DNA from: Hexactinellida sp. DTS-2022
Lineage: Eukaryota > Porifera > Hexactinellida
Length of the DNA: 64,000 nt
Assembly (NCBI GenBank): GCA_028753945.1
Contig: JAPNXP010000013.1
Coordinates: 1,922,001 to 1,986,000, forward strand
Direction: 5' to 3'
Shown here: one piece after another, positions 11,499 to 22,993 of the stretch
Position numbering within the stretch: the first letter of the stretch is position 1
Layout of the letters: every line of letters starts with the position of its first letter
The notes under the pieces: generated by a model
Database searches by the model: none
Told to the model about the DNA's origin: nothing
Seen by the model: only the letters and a program-made list of their open reading frames with translations
Translations under genes and position numbers: made by a program

Positions 11499-12833
11499 TC
11501 TATATATTAAAATCGGAATTGTTGTGTTTGTTTGTCTGAAATGTATTAAAGTGATGGGGGAATAGAAACCGCATTTATATTGAGAAATATACTAACTTTA
11601 TAATGTTATAATTGGTAAACAAATGTTATAATAGGTAAACAAGTACGTATACTGATTTCGAATTTAGTATTTACAAATTTCTAATACGTATGAATCGTGA
11701 CCTTCGATATAAAAGGCCTGAGTGCTGGTTTGAACCATGGATTACTTAAAGTGCATTGAAAAATGGAGAATTGATCTTTATTCCAATAATTAGCGACTAA
11801 TAGAGCTGAAAGGTGTATTATAACTATATAGGAATATGGTATCCAGGTATACATAGCACCCTCCAGAATTGTGATATGTCATCTTCTGATGACGTTATGG
11901 TAATTTTTGTTGCGAATTATCTTGCTTTTCTCGCATACTTTTAACATAGTTAAACGCGTTATAAATGTTCTAAATTGGAACCTGATTACACCCAGAAGTA
12001 GTAGAATAATATATATCGAAATTATAAATGGAATGTTACACTTTCCTCGGTTGCCATAGAAATTGTATATTTCCTAAAATGTGCCATAACTCAAAAACTA
12101 TCAATGTTATGTAAACTAGGCTGGCACTGATCTGTCCGGAATTGGTAACTTCCTATTCATCGACAATACATTTTCTATGTCTAACTTCAATAATCTTTGA
12201 GATAGTGAGTCATTACCTAATAATGAATTAAGTGTTAATTATCTCACATTTATAACGCGTTTAACTATGTTAAAAGTAGGCTAGAAAAGCAAGATAATTC
12301 GCAACCAAAATTACCAAACGTCATCAGATGATGACATATCACAATTCTGGAGGGTGCTATGTATACCTGGATACCATATTCCTATATAGTTATAATACAC
12401 TTTTCAGCTCTATCATTGCTAATTATTGGAATGAAGATCAATTCTCCATTTTTCAATGCACTTTAAGTATTCCATGGTACATAAATTTTCGCATAGCACT
12501 CAGGCCTTATATATCGAAGGTCACGTATGAATATACGTATGTTTTATTTTTTTACACAAAATAGGTAAACAAATTAATGAAATTCAAAATCAATCTATAA
12601 GTTAGCTTTCAACGGCTATTTTTGGTAAACATGTATGCTGAACAAGAATTTCGCATTTAGAAATTTAGAATATGATAAATTTAGAATTATGGAAATCTTA
12701 TTTAGGGATGTATATAACGTCCCTTTCTACCATTTCCATGGCAGAAAGGGTGATTAGTAAGGCCGCAAAGCGGCCGTTAACTTAAGGTGCGTAGCACCGA
12801 TCTGTCGCAAATCGACCGAGACCGAATGGCTCG
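11499..12833 (+). mobile_element. Helitron-like non-autonomous element, family B (copy 1)
   Basis: It starts A|TCTATATATTAAAATCGG and aligns with 43366-44263 throughout: GTGATGGGGGAATAGAAACC, several GGTAAACAA blocks, then AAGGTGCGTAGCACCGATCT and GACCGAA-GGCTCG at the 3' end. The 5' end resembles those of family A and of the autonomous-type Helitron at 61664. The 3' end carries the hairpin GGCCGCAAAGCGGCC and ends near GGCTCG|T, which is not a canonical CTRR. The class is therefore less certain than for family A. Confidence 0.6.
11696..12525. mobile_element. 830 bp long-inverted-repeat element (family D, complete copy)
   Basis: The arms (about 270 bp) begin CGTGACCTTCGATATAAAAG and pair 11696-11970 with 12250-12525. 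The target duplication is TATGAAT at 11689-11695 and 12526-12532. The second family B copy reads CTAATATGAATATTAATG at this point, giving a paralogous empty site. The centre holds the ATTCCTCGG block seen in other family D copies. No coding frame was found. Confidence 0.88.
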
Positions 12834-13364
12834 TATGTATAATACTAGCTATATTACACCGAGGGAATATATGTACAATTTCAGAATCATTGTTATATCA
12901 TAACTAGATACACAGGAATTCACAATATACTAGTTTAAATTCATATACACCCATTGACATTAAAAAAGCAAAAGTGCGTATACACTGGTGTATATGCACT
13001 TGTACTTAGTCTTGTAGCCATTATAGTTCATAAAGTGCATATACACCAACTTAACAGTGTACATGCATATACACTGGTGTACATGTATGTACACCAAAAG
13101 TGCATAACACTGCAACATTTATATCAATTGGCTAAATATCATAAATCTCAGAGATGATTCAAGATAGAAACAAACTTCCAATTTATCAATTGAACGTTAT
13201 GCCTTTAACACGGGTCATGGGTCATCACATCTTGTCAAAAAATTTGTTTTACAAATTTTGGGAATTATATGTTTCGAATGGATTGATTGGGTATGGAGGA
13301 ACACCAAACACGTACATTAAAAATGCTGACATCATCACCTTCTTGGTAATGATGACAATGGCTT

Positions 13365-14640
13365 AAAAAATCCAAAATTGTTTCTGTGCAGACAGCATTT
13401 TCCTTAAGGAAAGCACTATCAATTAACCAACCACCAAAATACGTATATTGCCTCCAAAAGAACATGTGTCGGCACAACTAAATTTTGGATTCTATTTTGA
13501 TTTTCCCCCGTGGACAGGGGCCCTGGTCAGAACTTTATAGCTGATGGGCTGAAACTTGGCATGTAGGTGCGGATGGACCGTTTTATTTGCACCTGGGGTT
13601 ACTATTTTTGATTAACAAATTTTGGACACATTTATGAGTCTATAACTTAAAGATTTCCATAACTCAAGAAATGTTATACTAAAGCCACACTTTTATTTCA
13701 CAATTAGATTCACGATAAAATTCGGCGTATCTTGGGAAAAGACAAATTTTTATATTGGGTTTAATTCTTGCCATAAATGGGGGTTGAAATTTCTTTGTTT
13801 ACTCAGCACTTCACTTTCAGTAAACTGTTAAATCTATTTCCATTGTTTAAACTTGTAATAATTATATTAATTTAACTTGTGAATTCGAGCTAGCTTCTAT
13901 TTAATTATAGTACTAGCGCGCTTCGCTTGCTAGGTCGCTTCGCGGCAGATCACAACAACACACCAACCGCTTCGCGGTTTGGGTGTGTTTATAAACGTAC
14001 TTCAAACATTGATTATAAAGCTTAAATAGGCTAAATAGTCAAATTTTACGATGTTAAATTTAGTGATCACGTCATCATGCGATAATGAGTATGCAGATTG
14101 GCAATCTGGTGTGACCAACGTTTCCGCATCATTAATGTCCATGTTCTATTAAATTTTCAGATTTTTATCTCTCAGAGGGCGCGAATTATGTGCGATTAAG
14201 TGAATTTTCGAGGTTCTCGAAATGTGACAATGACGTCATAACTTGTCGAGGTGTGAGAAATTTTGAGTGGAAACCTCAACTTGTTGGCGGGTACCAAAAG
14301 TTACCCCTATATGCCAATAATCAGATTTGGTAACCGTCCAGTTTCTTCAATCAACTCGGAACATACAAACAAATATATATATACACATATATATACACCC
14401 AGGTTTGTGTTTTAATAGTATAGATCACTATACATTGGGTTAAAGCAAATAAAATAATTAAGAAATTTGTTGACTTAACTCAACTCACCGTGGTTAACTT
14501 TGCTAAAATAGTTACTATTTATATTATTTTATCATTACATAATTAAAATGAATGGCATTAAACTCAAAGTGGATTAAGATAGAAATAAGATTGAAATTTA
14601 GCAATTGTTCCTTTGCCCCGTGAATCCAATGGTTTGGTGT
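13365..14640 (-). repeat. family C repeat, copy 2 (interrupted by Helitron-like A)
   Basis: The hairpin AATCCAAAATTG...TGTGCAGAC with its inverse is at 13368-13490. Next come the GCACCTGGGGTTACTATTTTTG block and the TTTAACTTGTGAATTCGAGC block. After the insertion at 13913-14424 the sequence resumes with AACTCACCGTGGTTAAC and GGCATTAAACTCAA. The order of parts differs from 27267-28165, so this copy may be rearranged. Strand is uncertain. Confidence 0.5.
13913..14424 (-). mobile_element. Helitron-like element, family A (copy 2, complete)
   Basis: On the minus strand it starts A|TCTATACTATTAAAACACAA and ends GCGAAGCGCGCTAG|T. Both flanking bases fit Helitron insertion between A and T with no target duplication. 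At 512 bp it is the cleanest family A copy and serves as the family reference. Confidence 0.85.
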
Positions 14641-14889
14641 CCTAGTTGTGATGTTAGAGAAGAGAATTAAAATCGCAATAGCCTTAGATTAGGCATCAAA
14701 CACTACCAAGATTGCATCCACAACAGAATGCTAAGTAGTAACAGAAACAATGGATCTAAATCTGTAGAGGTTGAAGAATCTGTATTAATTTCCATTGGAC
14801 GTCCGAACACAATGAGTTCGATTGGGCCGACGAATATAATTGGGTGTATAACAGGCAGAGAAGATGACGTGTACACAATTCGGACCAGT

Positions 14890-15350
14890 ATTGTAAATCA
14901 AATCAAATATTTATATGATTTGATTTGATTTAAGAGAATTTGAATTCTCAAATGATTTGATTTCATTTGATTTGAAATTATTTGAATCCTCAAATGATTT
15001 AATTTGATTTGATTTGAAAATATTTGAATTCTCAAATGATTTGATTTGATTTAATTTGAAATTATTTCAAATCATTTTCAAATCATTTTCAAATCATTTT
15101 CGAATCATTTTTCAAATCATTTTCAGATCATTTTCTAATCATATTCTTTAAATCGTTTCCAAATCGCTTTAATATAATTTCACGTCATTTTCTATTCAAT
15201 TTCATATATATAAGATCATTTTCAAAATTTCTACACGTTTTGACAGTGATTCGGAAATGATTTGAAAGTTTTAAATATTTCAAATATTTGATTTGATTTG
15301 ATTTGAAATGAATTGAAATCTCAAATGATTTGATTTGAAAAAAAATAAAT
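14890..15350. repeat. ATTTGATTTG / TTTTCAAATCA low-complexity palindromic array
   Basis: The stretch is built from ATTTGATTTG units, AATTTGAATTCTCAAATGAT units and, in the middle, direct repeats of TTTTCAAATCAT. The outer parts are the inverse of the middle, giving strong foldback potential over 450 bases. No ends or coding were found. Confidence 0.8.
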
Positions 15351-15740
15351 GATATATTTACAACCCTGAAATTTGGGACTACTGAAGGTATTCTCGCAAA
15401 CTGCTATACCCGAAATAAATTTGATATTTGCACTTCGCAGCTTCTATCTGTTAAAGATATTCCTTCAAGGATAATTTCTCAATGCGCCACTTGCCATTGA
15501 ATCGGGATCGTCATGCCGCTGCAAATTCTGCAAGATCAATCGATGCCCATGCACGAAGGGAGGCAAAAATAGTAGTAGTTTATGTCATAAGGGCAAGGCT
15601 TGTTGTAACTATTCAACCACTAAAACCTAATTCGCTAATTCATAACTATGGCTAATTATTTTATTAGATTGTTTTACAGAGTAATAATAATAACTAATTT
15701 CATGCTACTACTTGTACCAAAACAACAAAATGAGTTGCAT
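15351..15740. other. gene-free DNA
   Basis: No supportable feature. Confidence 0.4.
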
Positions 15741-15747
15741 CAGAAAA

Positions 15748-15856
15748 CATACTAAAGTGCGTATGCACTGTTGAATATACACTTGAGATCAAGTTAGTTG
15801 AAGAAGTGCATACAGAGCCAGTGTACATGCGTGTACACCAAAAGTGCATATACACT
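15748..15856. repeat. partial relative of the 10933-13112 arm
   Basis: Blocks AAAGTGCGTATGCACT, GAAGTGCATAC, CCAGTGTACATGCGTGTACA and CCAAAAGTGCATATACAC match the arm at 12960-13110 with internal deletions. Confidence 0.6.
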
Positions 15857-16744
15857 CAACAATAAGTTATCACTAACAATAACTCATAATAATTTTGTTA
15901 TTATCTACAAAAGAAAACTTGCGGTATCTCATGTTTTCAAATTGAACCATTTCTGAGCTGTAATTTTGAATTCGGCTAGCACTCGAATTCAGGTTTGTTG
16001 CGAATTTTCTAAGAATTTCCAAATTTGAGAGAATTCACTATTAGACTCGGGAGAAAGAAATGGTTTAAATCAAACAATCTCGGTTTTAAATTGACCAAAA
16101 GAATATTGCTTTATTATAATGCTTTATTGCTTTATTCTAAGTTTATACGTAGAAGTGATTAATAGACCGTTATATAATCGTCCCAATGTATAATAAGAAG
16201 ATTCTCTAATTCGACAAATTTATTTTTCCCTTGTGAATTCGAATTAAATAATGCTGATTGTTGAGTGTAGTATTATTGTGGCAATAATTAGTAAACTTAA
16301 TGAATCTCTTACTCCAAAATCATATTCACACAAGTTTTTTGCTATCTATATTATACTATTACTAGTACCATGGATGTTCTCTATCCATGAATGATTTACT
16401 ACCTTACATGACATAATTACTACCCTTTGATCATGACTTGAGTAACCATCACGCAACTCTTAGTTCTACTTTCACTATTATTATGCACTTTTAATTCTTT
16501 CTTTCTTTCTTCTAATTGACTAAGCACGCCTAGATGAAACCATGTTTGACACCAACATGTTATCGATACCTCCAATCCTTAGACTGTATTACTCTTACTC
16601 ATCCTAAAACTCTCCACGGCTCTATTCTAAAATCGGTTTAAAGAATGATTAATCAACATTTCTCAAAAAAACAACTTCATAATTTAATCAAGGTAGCGAA
16701 TTTAATTCTATACATGAATGAGATAATGTCAAATCTAATGTGGC
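15857..16744. other. gene-free AT-rich DNA
   Basis: No gene or bounded repeat was recognised; a short TTTC microsatellite lies at about 16497-16512. Confidence 0.4.
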
Positions 16745-18130
16745 TTATACAGGAGGAAGAATAATCGGTTATTCGTTGCAATCTGATCAACCTATTAAAA
16801 CAGTTTTCGCCATAATGGCATCAAGTCTCTACAGAAAATGGTCTCAGTTGGTCTGTCTATTACCCTGCTATTCGAATACAGCTGAAGATTTCTTAAACGT
16901 TGTGGTCTGTTAGTACAAGCAATATGTATAGATAATTATCCACTAAATGTTAGCCTTTTAATATTATTCTCTTCAGGTGGTAAACCATAACTCCTACCGT
17001 TACTCATCCGAATGATCCGAAACGGAACCTCTATCTCCTCTTCGATTTCGTACACATATCAAAACAATTCGAAATAATTGGATTAATTTAAAAGACAATG
17101 ATCGTACTTTTATCTATCCGAATCCGTTTATTTTTTCCAAACTTTGATGATATAGCTAAGTTACGTTTCGCTCGTTTCCAGGACATACGAATATTATACA
17201 AAAAGGAACAATCTTCTTTAATTAAACAAGCACATCGCTTAACTTTCAAAGCTTGCTGGCCTACTATGTTGGGGAGACAGATTGTAAACCTTGCCTTGAA
17301 GATATTTGATACTCAACATATGCTGCGCTAACAATTTACCAAGCTACCTGCACCAACTTGAATTCTCAGACACCCGAATTTCTTGGCATTATTATCAAGG
17401 TATAGAAAATAATCAACGTAAATACAACACCTAAACACATTAGGCTTAATGATGCGTACTCGAATTCTCTTGAGTACAACGATGAGGATTTAATTTTATC
17501 AGACTTGTCATCAGCTGGCTTGAACGATATCGAAATTGTCAAAAGGAAAACATGGAAAACTTAGTTCACAAACTTTCACAAGTTTTTCCCATTCCTATAT
17601 TGCTCTGATAGCGATTGTTAATCACCTCACTCAGAACTGTGGCTTTGATTATGTTCTCACTTCGCGATTGCAAAATGATCCAATTGAACATCATTTGGTT
17701 TATACCGCATGATTTCTGGTGCACAATATCATATTTCGTATTCACAAATACTAGAGCGAAAGGAGAATCAAACTTTCCAGCATGCTTAAAATAATCTCAC
17801 ACCAACAGGTATATTATCCAATCATTCTCCCGCCACCTGATAAATCATTGGATAGTTTCTATATTTAAATCTATTTCTCTCGGTCATAAGAAACATTCCA
17901 ACCTTGGCTCTGGGTACTTCACCTCTTAAATCTATCGCCTTTGTCGGAGGCTATGCAGTACACTCCTATATGAAGCAATCTAATAGCTGTGAAGCTTGTT
18001 TTTCTATGCTGACCCAAGACAAAGAGTTGGATGTTGTTGAATTTATTGACACATACTAAAGTCTCATCCAACTTACTGACTAAGGTTCACTCAAATGGCC
18101 ATCACATACTGTATTGTTATTGATGTCATC
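16745..18130 (+). pseudogene. P-element-like (THAP9-type) transposase, decayed
   Basis: Translation in shifting frames gives pieces in the order expected of P-element/THAP9 transposases. Near 16750-16870 is a GGRIIGYS...KTVFAIMASSLYRKWSQ block. Near 17140-17320 is FDDIAKLRFARFQDIRILYK, followed by KQAHRLTFKACWPTMLGRQ. Near 17640-17780 is GFDYVLTSRLQNDPIEHH, and near 17945 is GYAVHSYMK followed by a Cys-rich tail and GSLKWPSHTVL. The same C-terminal blocks recur at 60886-61583 and 34790-35340, so these are three copies of one family. Multiple frameshifts and stops make it non-functional. The N-terminal THAP zinc finger was not found here and no terminal repeats were identified. Confidence 0.8.
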
Positions 18131-18540
18131 ATCGTAGTTTGGAAACTATTAGTCACCATTGAGAAAGACCGTTACCAAATGCATCGATTTTTAGCAGGAC
18201 CCTCAAGGAAGGTTTTTCATTGCAGATACACTGGGTGCAAATTGGAGGAATGAATGCAGCTTTTGTAAAGAACAAGGATAGACAATTCATAAAATATGTC
18301 CTTAGCAACTAATTGTATCCCATCAAATAAAGTTAAAGACATTAACTCAAGACAGCGAGTACATTTAAAGCTATTCAGGGTAGGAAACTAAATAAATTTA
18401 TAGAAACCTAGTTATTTCTGTCCCGCAAACAATATTTACCAGCTTGACTTAATGTACAACACTAGTATATTGTTTAGATCTATTTAAAAATGCACAGAAT
18501 TGTCTCAGTTGTCTATTTGCCAGCTGTTATTATTATTTTA

Positions 18541-18660
18541 AAATCCAAAATTGCAGCCTGTGCCGACGCATTTACTTTTGGAGGAACAACATTTGGTGGT
18601 TGGGTAACTAGTAGTGCCTCCAAAGGGAAATACTTCAGCACAGGCTGGAATTTGGGATTT
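18541..18660. repeat. solo family C hairpin
   Basis: AATCCAAAATTGCAGCCTGT at the left pairs with ACAGGCTGGAATTTGGGATT at the right. The same hairpin is found at 13368-13490, 28042-28163 and 44548-44668, where it sits at the end of family C repeats. Here it stands alone. Confidence 0.75.
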
Positions 18661-19370
18661 CTTCGACATGTCATGAACGCCTCAAGGTCTATACACCCAT
18701 TTATCATGAATTACGGCATTGATCCAAATCCTTCTTCGTTTTCTGCGCTGCTTGTCCACAAATAATGTATTAATATTTGGAGCAGCCAGGACAATAATGT
18801 GCTTTATTCGTCTCCTTACAAATACGCTAAACAATTGCTACTATCAAACTTTGATGTTCAACCAGTAGTACGAATGATATTCTTGAAAGGTTCGGAGAAG
18901 AAGTGGTTGAACGTTCATCCCGAAAATCAGGTTGATATGCACAAACGGCCCAATTATCTGACTATCACCAGTATTAAAAAGAAATAATCATCAAAATAAC
19001 CCCTAACAGCTTTATCTTTTTCTAATATAATTGTCCCTGGCGGTGGTGGTAGTGTTATTTGACTTTCGTAATCGTATACGAGCGATACTGGTGGAAATTT
19101 GGAAAGTGGACAGAAGCCTTAGGATGCAGTTAATTGGGAAATCGAGATTTCTGAGTCATTCAGCTGAACATTTGTCAACACAGATATATTGTTTACATAA
19201 AGAACATTTATTAATCAATAAGGGATTTCTGCATGTTTAAATGAAAGAAGATTTCCCGATAGTTAGTATTTTAACTTAGAAATCAATAATTAATTATAGC
19301 ATTACCACTTGTGGAAGTTATAAAATATTTACCTCTTTATGAAGTTAAAAGGTTCTTCCTCAGTGTGCAG
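18661..19370. other. no recognised gene
   Basis: Open frames at 18490-18765 and 18799-18987 show no domain I recognise. The second is rich in Lys and Asn. They could be residual coding of a neighbouring transposon, but nothing supports a function. Confidence 0.35.
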
Positions 19371-19394
19371 ATTACCCAAAAATTCACTTGGTAC

Positions 19395-19614
19395 ACGTAT
19401 AGAGAAGTACTAATCCAAAAGAGGGTTCCCTTCCAAAAACAGCATGATAGGGCGTCATCTTTATTGTAGTATGATAACTTGTGTTGTTGTTTAATTTAAC
19501 CCATCTGAGATACTTTAGCCAGCACTGATCATTGTTATCCAACATCATAGTGAATAAGGCATCTTTGACTTCGCTGTTTACACTCTCAACAGCTCCTTGG
19601 CCTACGGGATTTTA
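19395..19614 (-). pseudogene. integrase C-terminal fragment (Ginger/KRBA2-like)
   Basis: The minus-strand translation reads GQGAVESVNSEVKDALFTMM, then DNNDQCWLKYLRWVKLNNNT, SYHTTIKMTPYHAVFGREPS and FGLV. This matches the end of a retroviral-type integrase core: QGxVE with the catalytic Glu of the D,D35E triad, then the SYHxxIxxxPYxAxFGR block common in Ginger/KRBA2-like and Gypsy integrases. It is cut off upstream right after the QG motif and has a stop soon after FGLV. It may belong to the same family as 39541-40497, but the two fragments do not overlap, so this cannot be tested here. Confidence 0.75.
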
Positions 19615-19619
19615 AAAAA

Positions 19620-20350
19620 ATGCAATTTTATACAAATTTTGGCTATATACACTCCAACCTCCCTAATCCGTGCACTGTGTTCTTCAGGGTACCCGTGACT
19701 CGGAGTTTTCACGGATATGAAAATAGAATTGATTGTACATGTGCAATCCTAAAGTGTATAATCGATCTAAATCGATTTCTAATCCATCCAATATTTAAAA
19801 CTGATGTTTTAACGGGTTGTGGATAATTTAAAATATGTATCTGGTTTATTTTTTGTCATCAAACTCCATAATTGTTTTAATGAATACTAGGGTGGTTTAT
19901 TTTTCTATTGTTAAATTTATTGGAATTAAAATTCGCACACCCTTTAAAAAAGGTGAGCCTGTATAAAAAACTGACTCATGCAAAATGCACATCAAACATA
20001 TATCATTAACAGGTCATCAAGGTCATAATGTCTGACCATATAATTATAATACACTAAGTCAATGGCACTCATGTTTTTTGGGACCATGGATTGCTTAGCC
20101 TGATTCAGCAAAAGAAAGGAGAAGTTAAAGGTTTCCAGGATATGCAAGTTAAGTTCTTATTTATTTCCCTCCCTGAATATTGGTCAACATGGTGTCCCTA
20201 TTATTATAGCTTTATAAGTCCTCGTGTAGAATACTATAGCATCGCGTGGTAGTCGCTACTTGTTTTGAAATTTGATCTTCTATTCAAGCCAGTACAATGT
20301 GTATATCTTCACTTTCGATAAATTCTCTAAGTGGGTGGTACGATATATTC
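19620..20350. other. no gene; scattered repeat similarity
   Basis: The block AATGGCACTCATGTTTTTTGGGACCATG at 20065 also occurs near 22212 (GGCACTCATGTTTTTTAGACCATG), so a dispersed repeat is likely. No ends or coding were identified. Confidence 0.4.
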
Positions 20351-20356
20351 TGACTA

Positions 20357-20535
20357 CAGTGTAACCTCGATTATCCGGACTTTTATTATCCGGACACACT
20401 ATATTGTCCCAACTCTATGTTGGTCCCATCATAGCATATACAGTGCAACCTCGATTATCCGGACATATTTTTTTGGTCCCACATCGTCGTATCATCCGGT
20501 TTTTTGTGCCATTTGTGTCCCGTTGGCCCATTGAC
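20357..20535 (+). mobile_element. two tandem Tigger/pogo terminal sequences
   Basis: CAGTGTAACCTCGATTATCC (20357) and CAGTGCAACCTCGATTATCC (20441) are each preceded by TA and followed by GGAC and a T-rich run. This is the characteristic terminal repeat of Tigger/pogo transposons. Two left ends lie in direct orientation and no right end follows within reach. Confidence 0.8.
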
Positions 20536-20689
20536 AGGAACACAAATGCTTCTACATTGAAATGAGTTAGTTAAAATGTCATACTATCATTATATACTTG
20601 AAATCCTAGTGTTTTCAGGTCATGTTATGTCGATATTGAAGAGGTATATGTATCCCTGTCATGACACAGTGGCTTAAAACTGCAGTTTA

Positions 20690-20915
20690 TAGGAAATAGG
20701 CATTTGGGTTGCAGGTACTCAAAAGTTAAGTATTATTGACATATAGGTTATTGATAGCTGGGAATTGAATGGCATCATCAAAAATGATGTATACAGTCTC
20801 TTAATTTTAGTTATGGGTGATTTATTGTAAATCAATGAAATACAAAATTTTTGGTTTGTTAACAATCTTTTAATATTCACCCATGATTATTGATCAAATA
20901 TCTTGAACATGGGGA
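20690..20915 (+). repeat. interspersed repeat F (second copy)
   Basis: Direct counterpart of 7798-8020, with the same ordered blocks ending in ACCCATGATTATTGATCAAA. Confidence 0.7.
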
Positions 20916-21184
20916 AGATTTCAGAAATGTCCAGTTCCCAAGGAATAAAAGGATTTATACACTCATGTAAAGGTGGTATATGTTTACTAAAAGTAATTAT
21001 AATGTGTATTAGAACTCATAGAACACTTTGATCAATTTTTCTAGCATAGCAGTCTCTGGTGCATCACACTAAATCACCTCCGAATTGTACAAAACTAACT
21101 TACTTCAATTAAAAAAATCCAATATGAGTTCATAGCGCGTTGCGCTGATTGATGAAATTGCCCTTAAGTGCTCAGTTGTTCTTA

Positions 21185-21790
21185 TTATACAATATTTGTA
21201 ACTCCTGCTGCGGCATGAGCAGGCATAAAGATCATAATCTCCTTACGAGTCGACGTTTGTGTCCTGTCCATCGCTGAATCGAAGGCTAGGTCCTCAATGA
21301 GGCAGCGTTGCGTCAGCGGTTCAGATGATGAACCTTGTGGAGGTCGCAACACTTGAATAATCCTCTTATGCAGTTTTGACAAAGTAGCTTCGTCGTCAAT
21401 GTCAGAGTACTCGTCCTCGCTCGCTGTTGAGTCAGTCAAATTAAGTTCACTGAGTGCAAGGCTCTGATGCTGCTGTTTGACGTTTTTGCTCGGACAGCTT
21501 TCGCTTGAGACACTTCTCAGCAGAACGTCTGAAGTTGGTGTCCTCTTTAGACAATGACATCTTCCGTAGGCCACGTTGATCTACCAGAAACTGAAGGTCA
21601 GCGTGTATCCTGGTGAGTTTCTTCCAGTCTGCATGTCAACGTCATATAGACAACTGAGGTTTTCCGTTAACTGATCCTCCAACTTCTCTCGCGGCGCTCT
21701 TTCGATGTTTATTATTCGCCAATCGAACGTAATGCAAAGTTTACCCTCTGGAGAGTCTTTTTGGAAAGAGGCAACGGACTGAACTCGTCA
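21185..21790 (-). pseudogene. unrecognised broken ORF with acidic Ser-rich tail
   Basis: A minus-strand frame runs open from about 21790 to 21185 with one in-frame TAG near 21583. The upstream half includes PEGKLCITFDWRIINIERAP; the downstream half has an acidic patch, DSTASEDEYSDIDDEATLSK, and a region with LHKRIIQVLRPPQGSSSEP. Base composition is richer in GC than the surroundings, which is why it stands out. I do not recognise a domain. It could be a decayed host exon, a captured gene piece or a transposon accessory ORF. It has no visible start context and no introns could be placed. Confidence 0.4.
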
Positions 21791-22993
21791 ATCGCGGGAA
21801 GGAGATGTCCAATGAGTCAAATAGCTGTTGCTGATCGTGTTACCATGAATTGTCAAATCAAGCTACTTATTCAGCATTGTTAAAAATATTGTAATTATAA
21901 ATTCAAAAATTTCTATATACAGTAGTATATATTATTATTACAGTATAATGCAATAAAATATATTGATTAATTAAGTTAAAAACTTATGTATTCCCTAATC
22001 AATAAGTATTATGTTCTTAATCATAAACTAAACTTGAAAATTTCTCTTAAGCATCAAGTAGCAGTATCCCTCTTCTAAAATGATGAAAGCATACAAGAAC
22101 CGTAAATCCGTTGGTGTGTTGTTTAGGAACCCGACAATCAAAAAGTGATAATTTTCAAAAATCAGGTAACAAGATGACAAGGTCAGACCATAGCATTCTA
22201 ATATACCAAGGCAATGGCACTCATGTTTTTTAGACCATGAATTTGTTAAGCGACTCAGTATATAATATTCGATAGTATACATAATACTTTATGCATAATA
22301 AAGTATGTTCATTGTTTTATAGTCAGGTTACATTGTTGATGCATATTTCTTAGGTTTTTCTTCTGTTTTTTATTAAATTCCTAATAGTTTATTTACTGAA
22401 GATTTGAACTGACACTAAATAGTTTACTAATTCCTTAATAAATATACAAGACCAATTGAATTAAGTGTAACCAGGGACTTCTTTAATATAGGGACTCTAA
22501 ACTTCGTTTTACGGTAAAATTAGCGTAGTCCGAAAACAGTATTGTGTACTTATTGATATCCCTTAATCCGCTAATGCTAGACACACGAAATGTATTATTG
22601 TCGCATAGGAAGTCATATTTTGGGAGTCCCAACGGTCATATTGGTTTATCGGAAATATTTGTGGAATGTAAGTTATGCGATGTTCACACCTTTCCATAAA
22701 TGGTAATATTGTTAAAATCTCGCGATTAGTTAGCTTTATACATATGAAATTTGTTATTGGCAAATGGGAAATGGGAATTGATATTTAGGGACTCAGTAGA
22801 TCACTTTGATTTCCAAAGGAGTTTCACTTAACCTATATTATTATTTGGCACTCATCACAAAAAGGTTGTCAACCCCTGTCTTGTAATTTAGCATCTTCTT
22901 ACCCCTCAGATATCTAGAATTATATTGTTTATTAAAAAAATTCGAATTAGAAATGCCTCGAAAATGTTGTACGTTTTATGATGAGTCCATAAA

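Larger units (their letters stand above)
10933..13112. mobile_element. 2.2 kb inverted-repeat element holding three nested insertions
   Basis: The arms 10933-11147 and 12897-13112 are about 215 bp inverted copies (outer end CAGTGTTATGCACTTTTGGT; inner end ATCATAACTAGATACACAGG). The arms are rich in GTGTACAT/TGCACTT motifs. Between them lie a TA-type MITE (11149-11322) and a Helitron-like family B copy (11499-12833), which itself holds the palindrome 11696-12525. A partial relative of the arm is at 15748-15856. No transposase of its own was seen. Confidence 0.75.
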
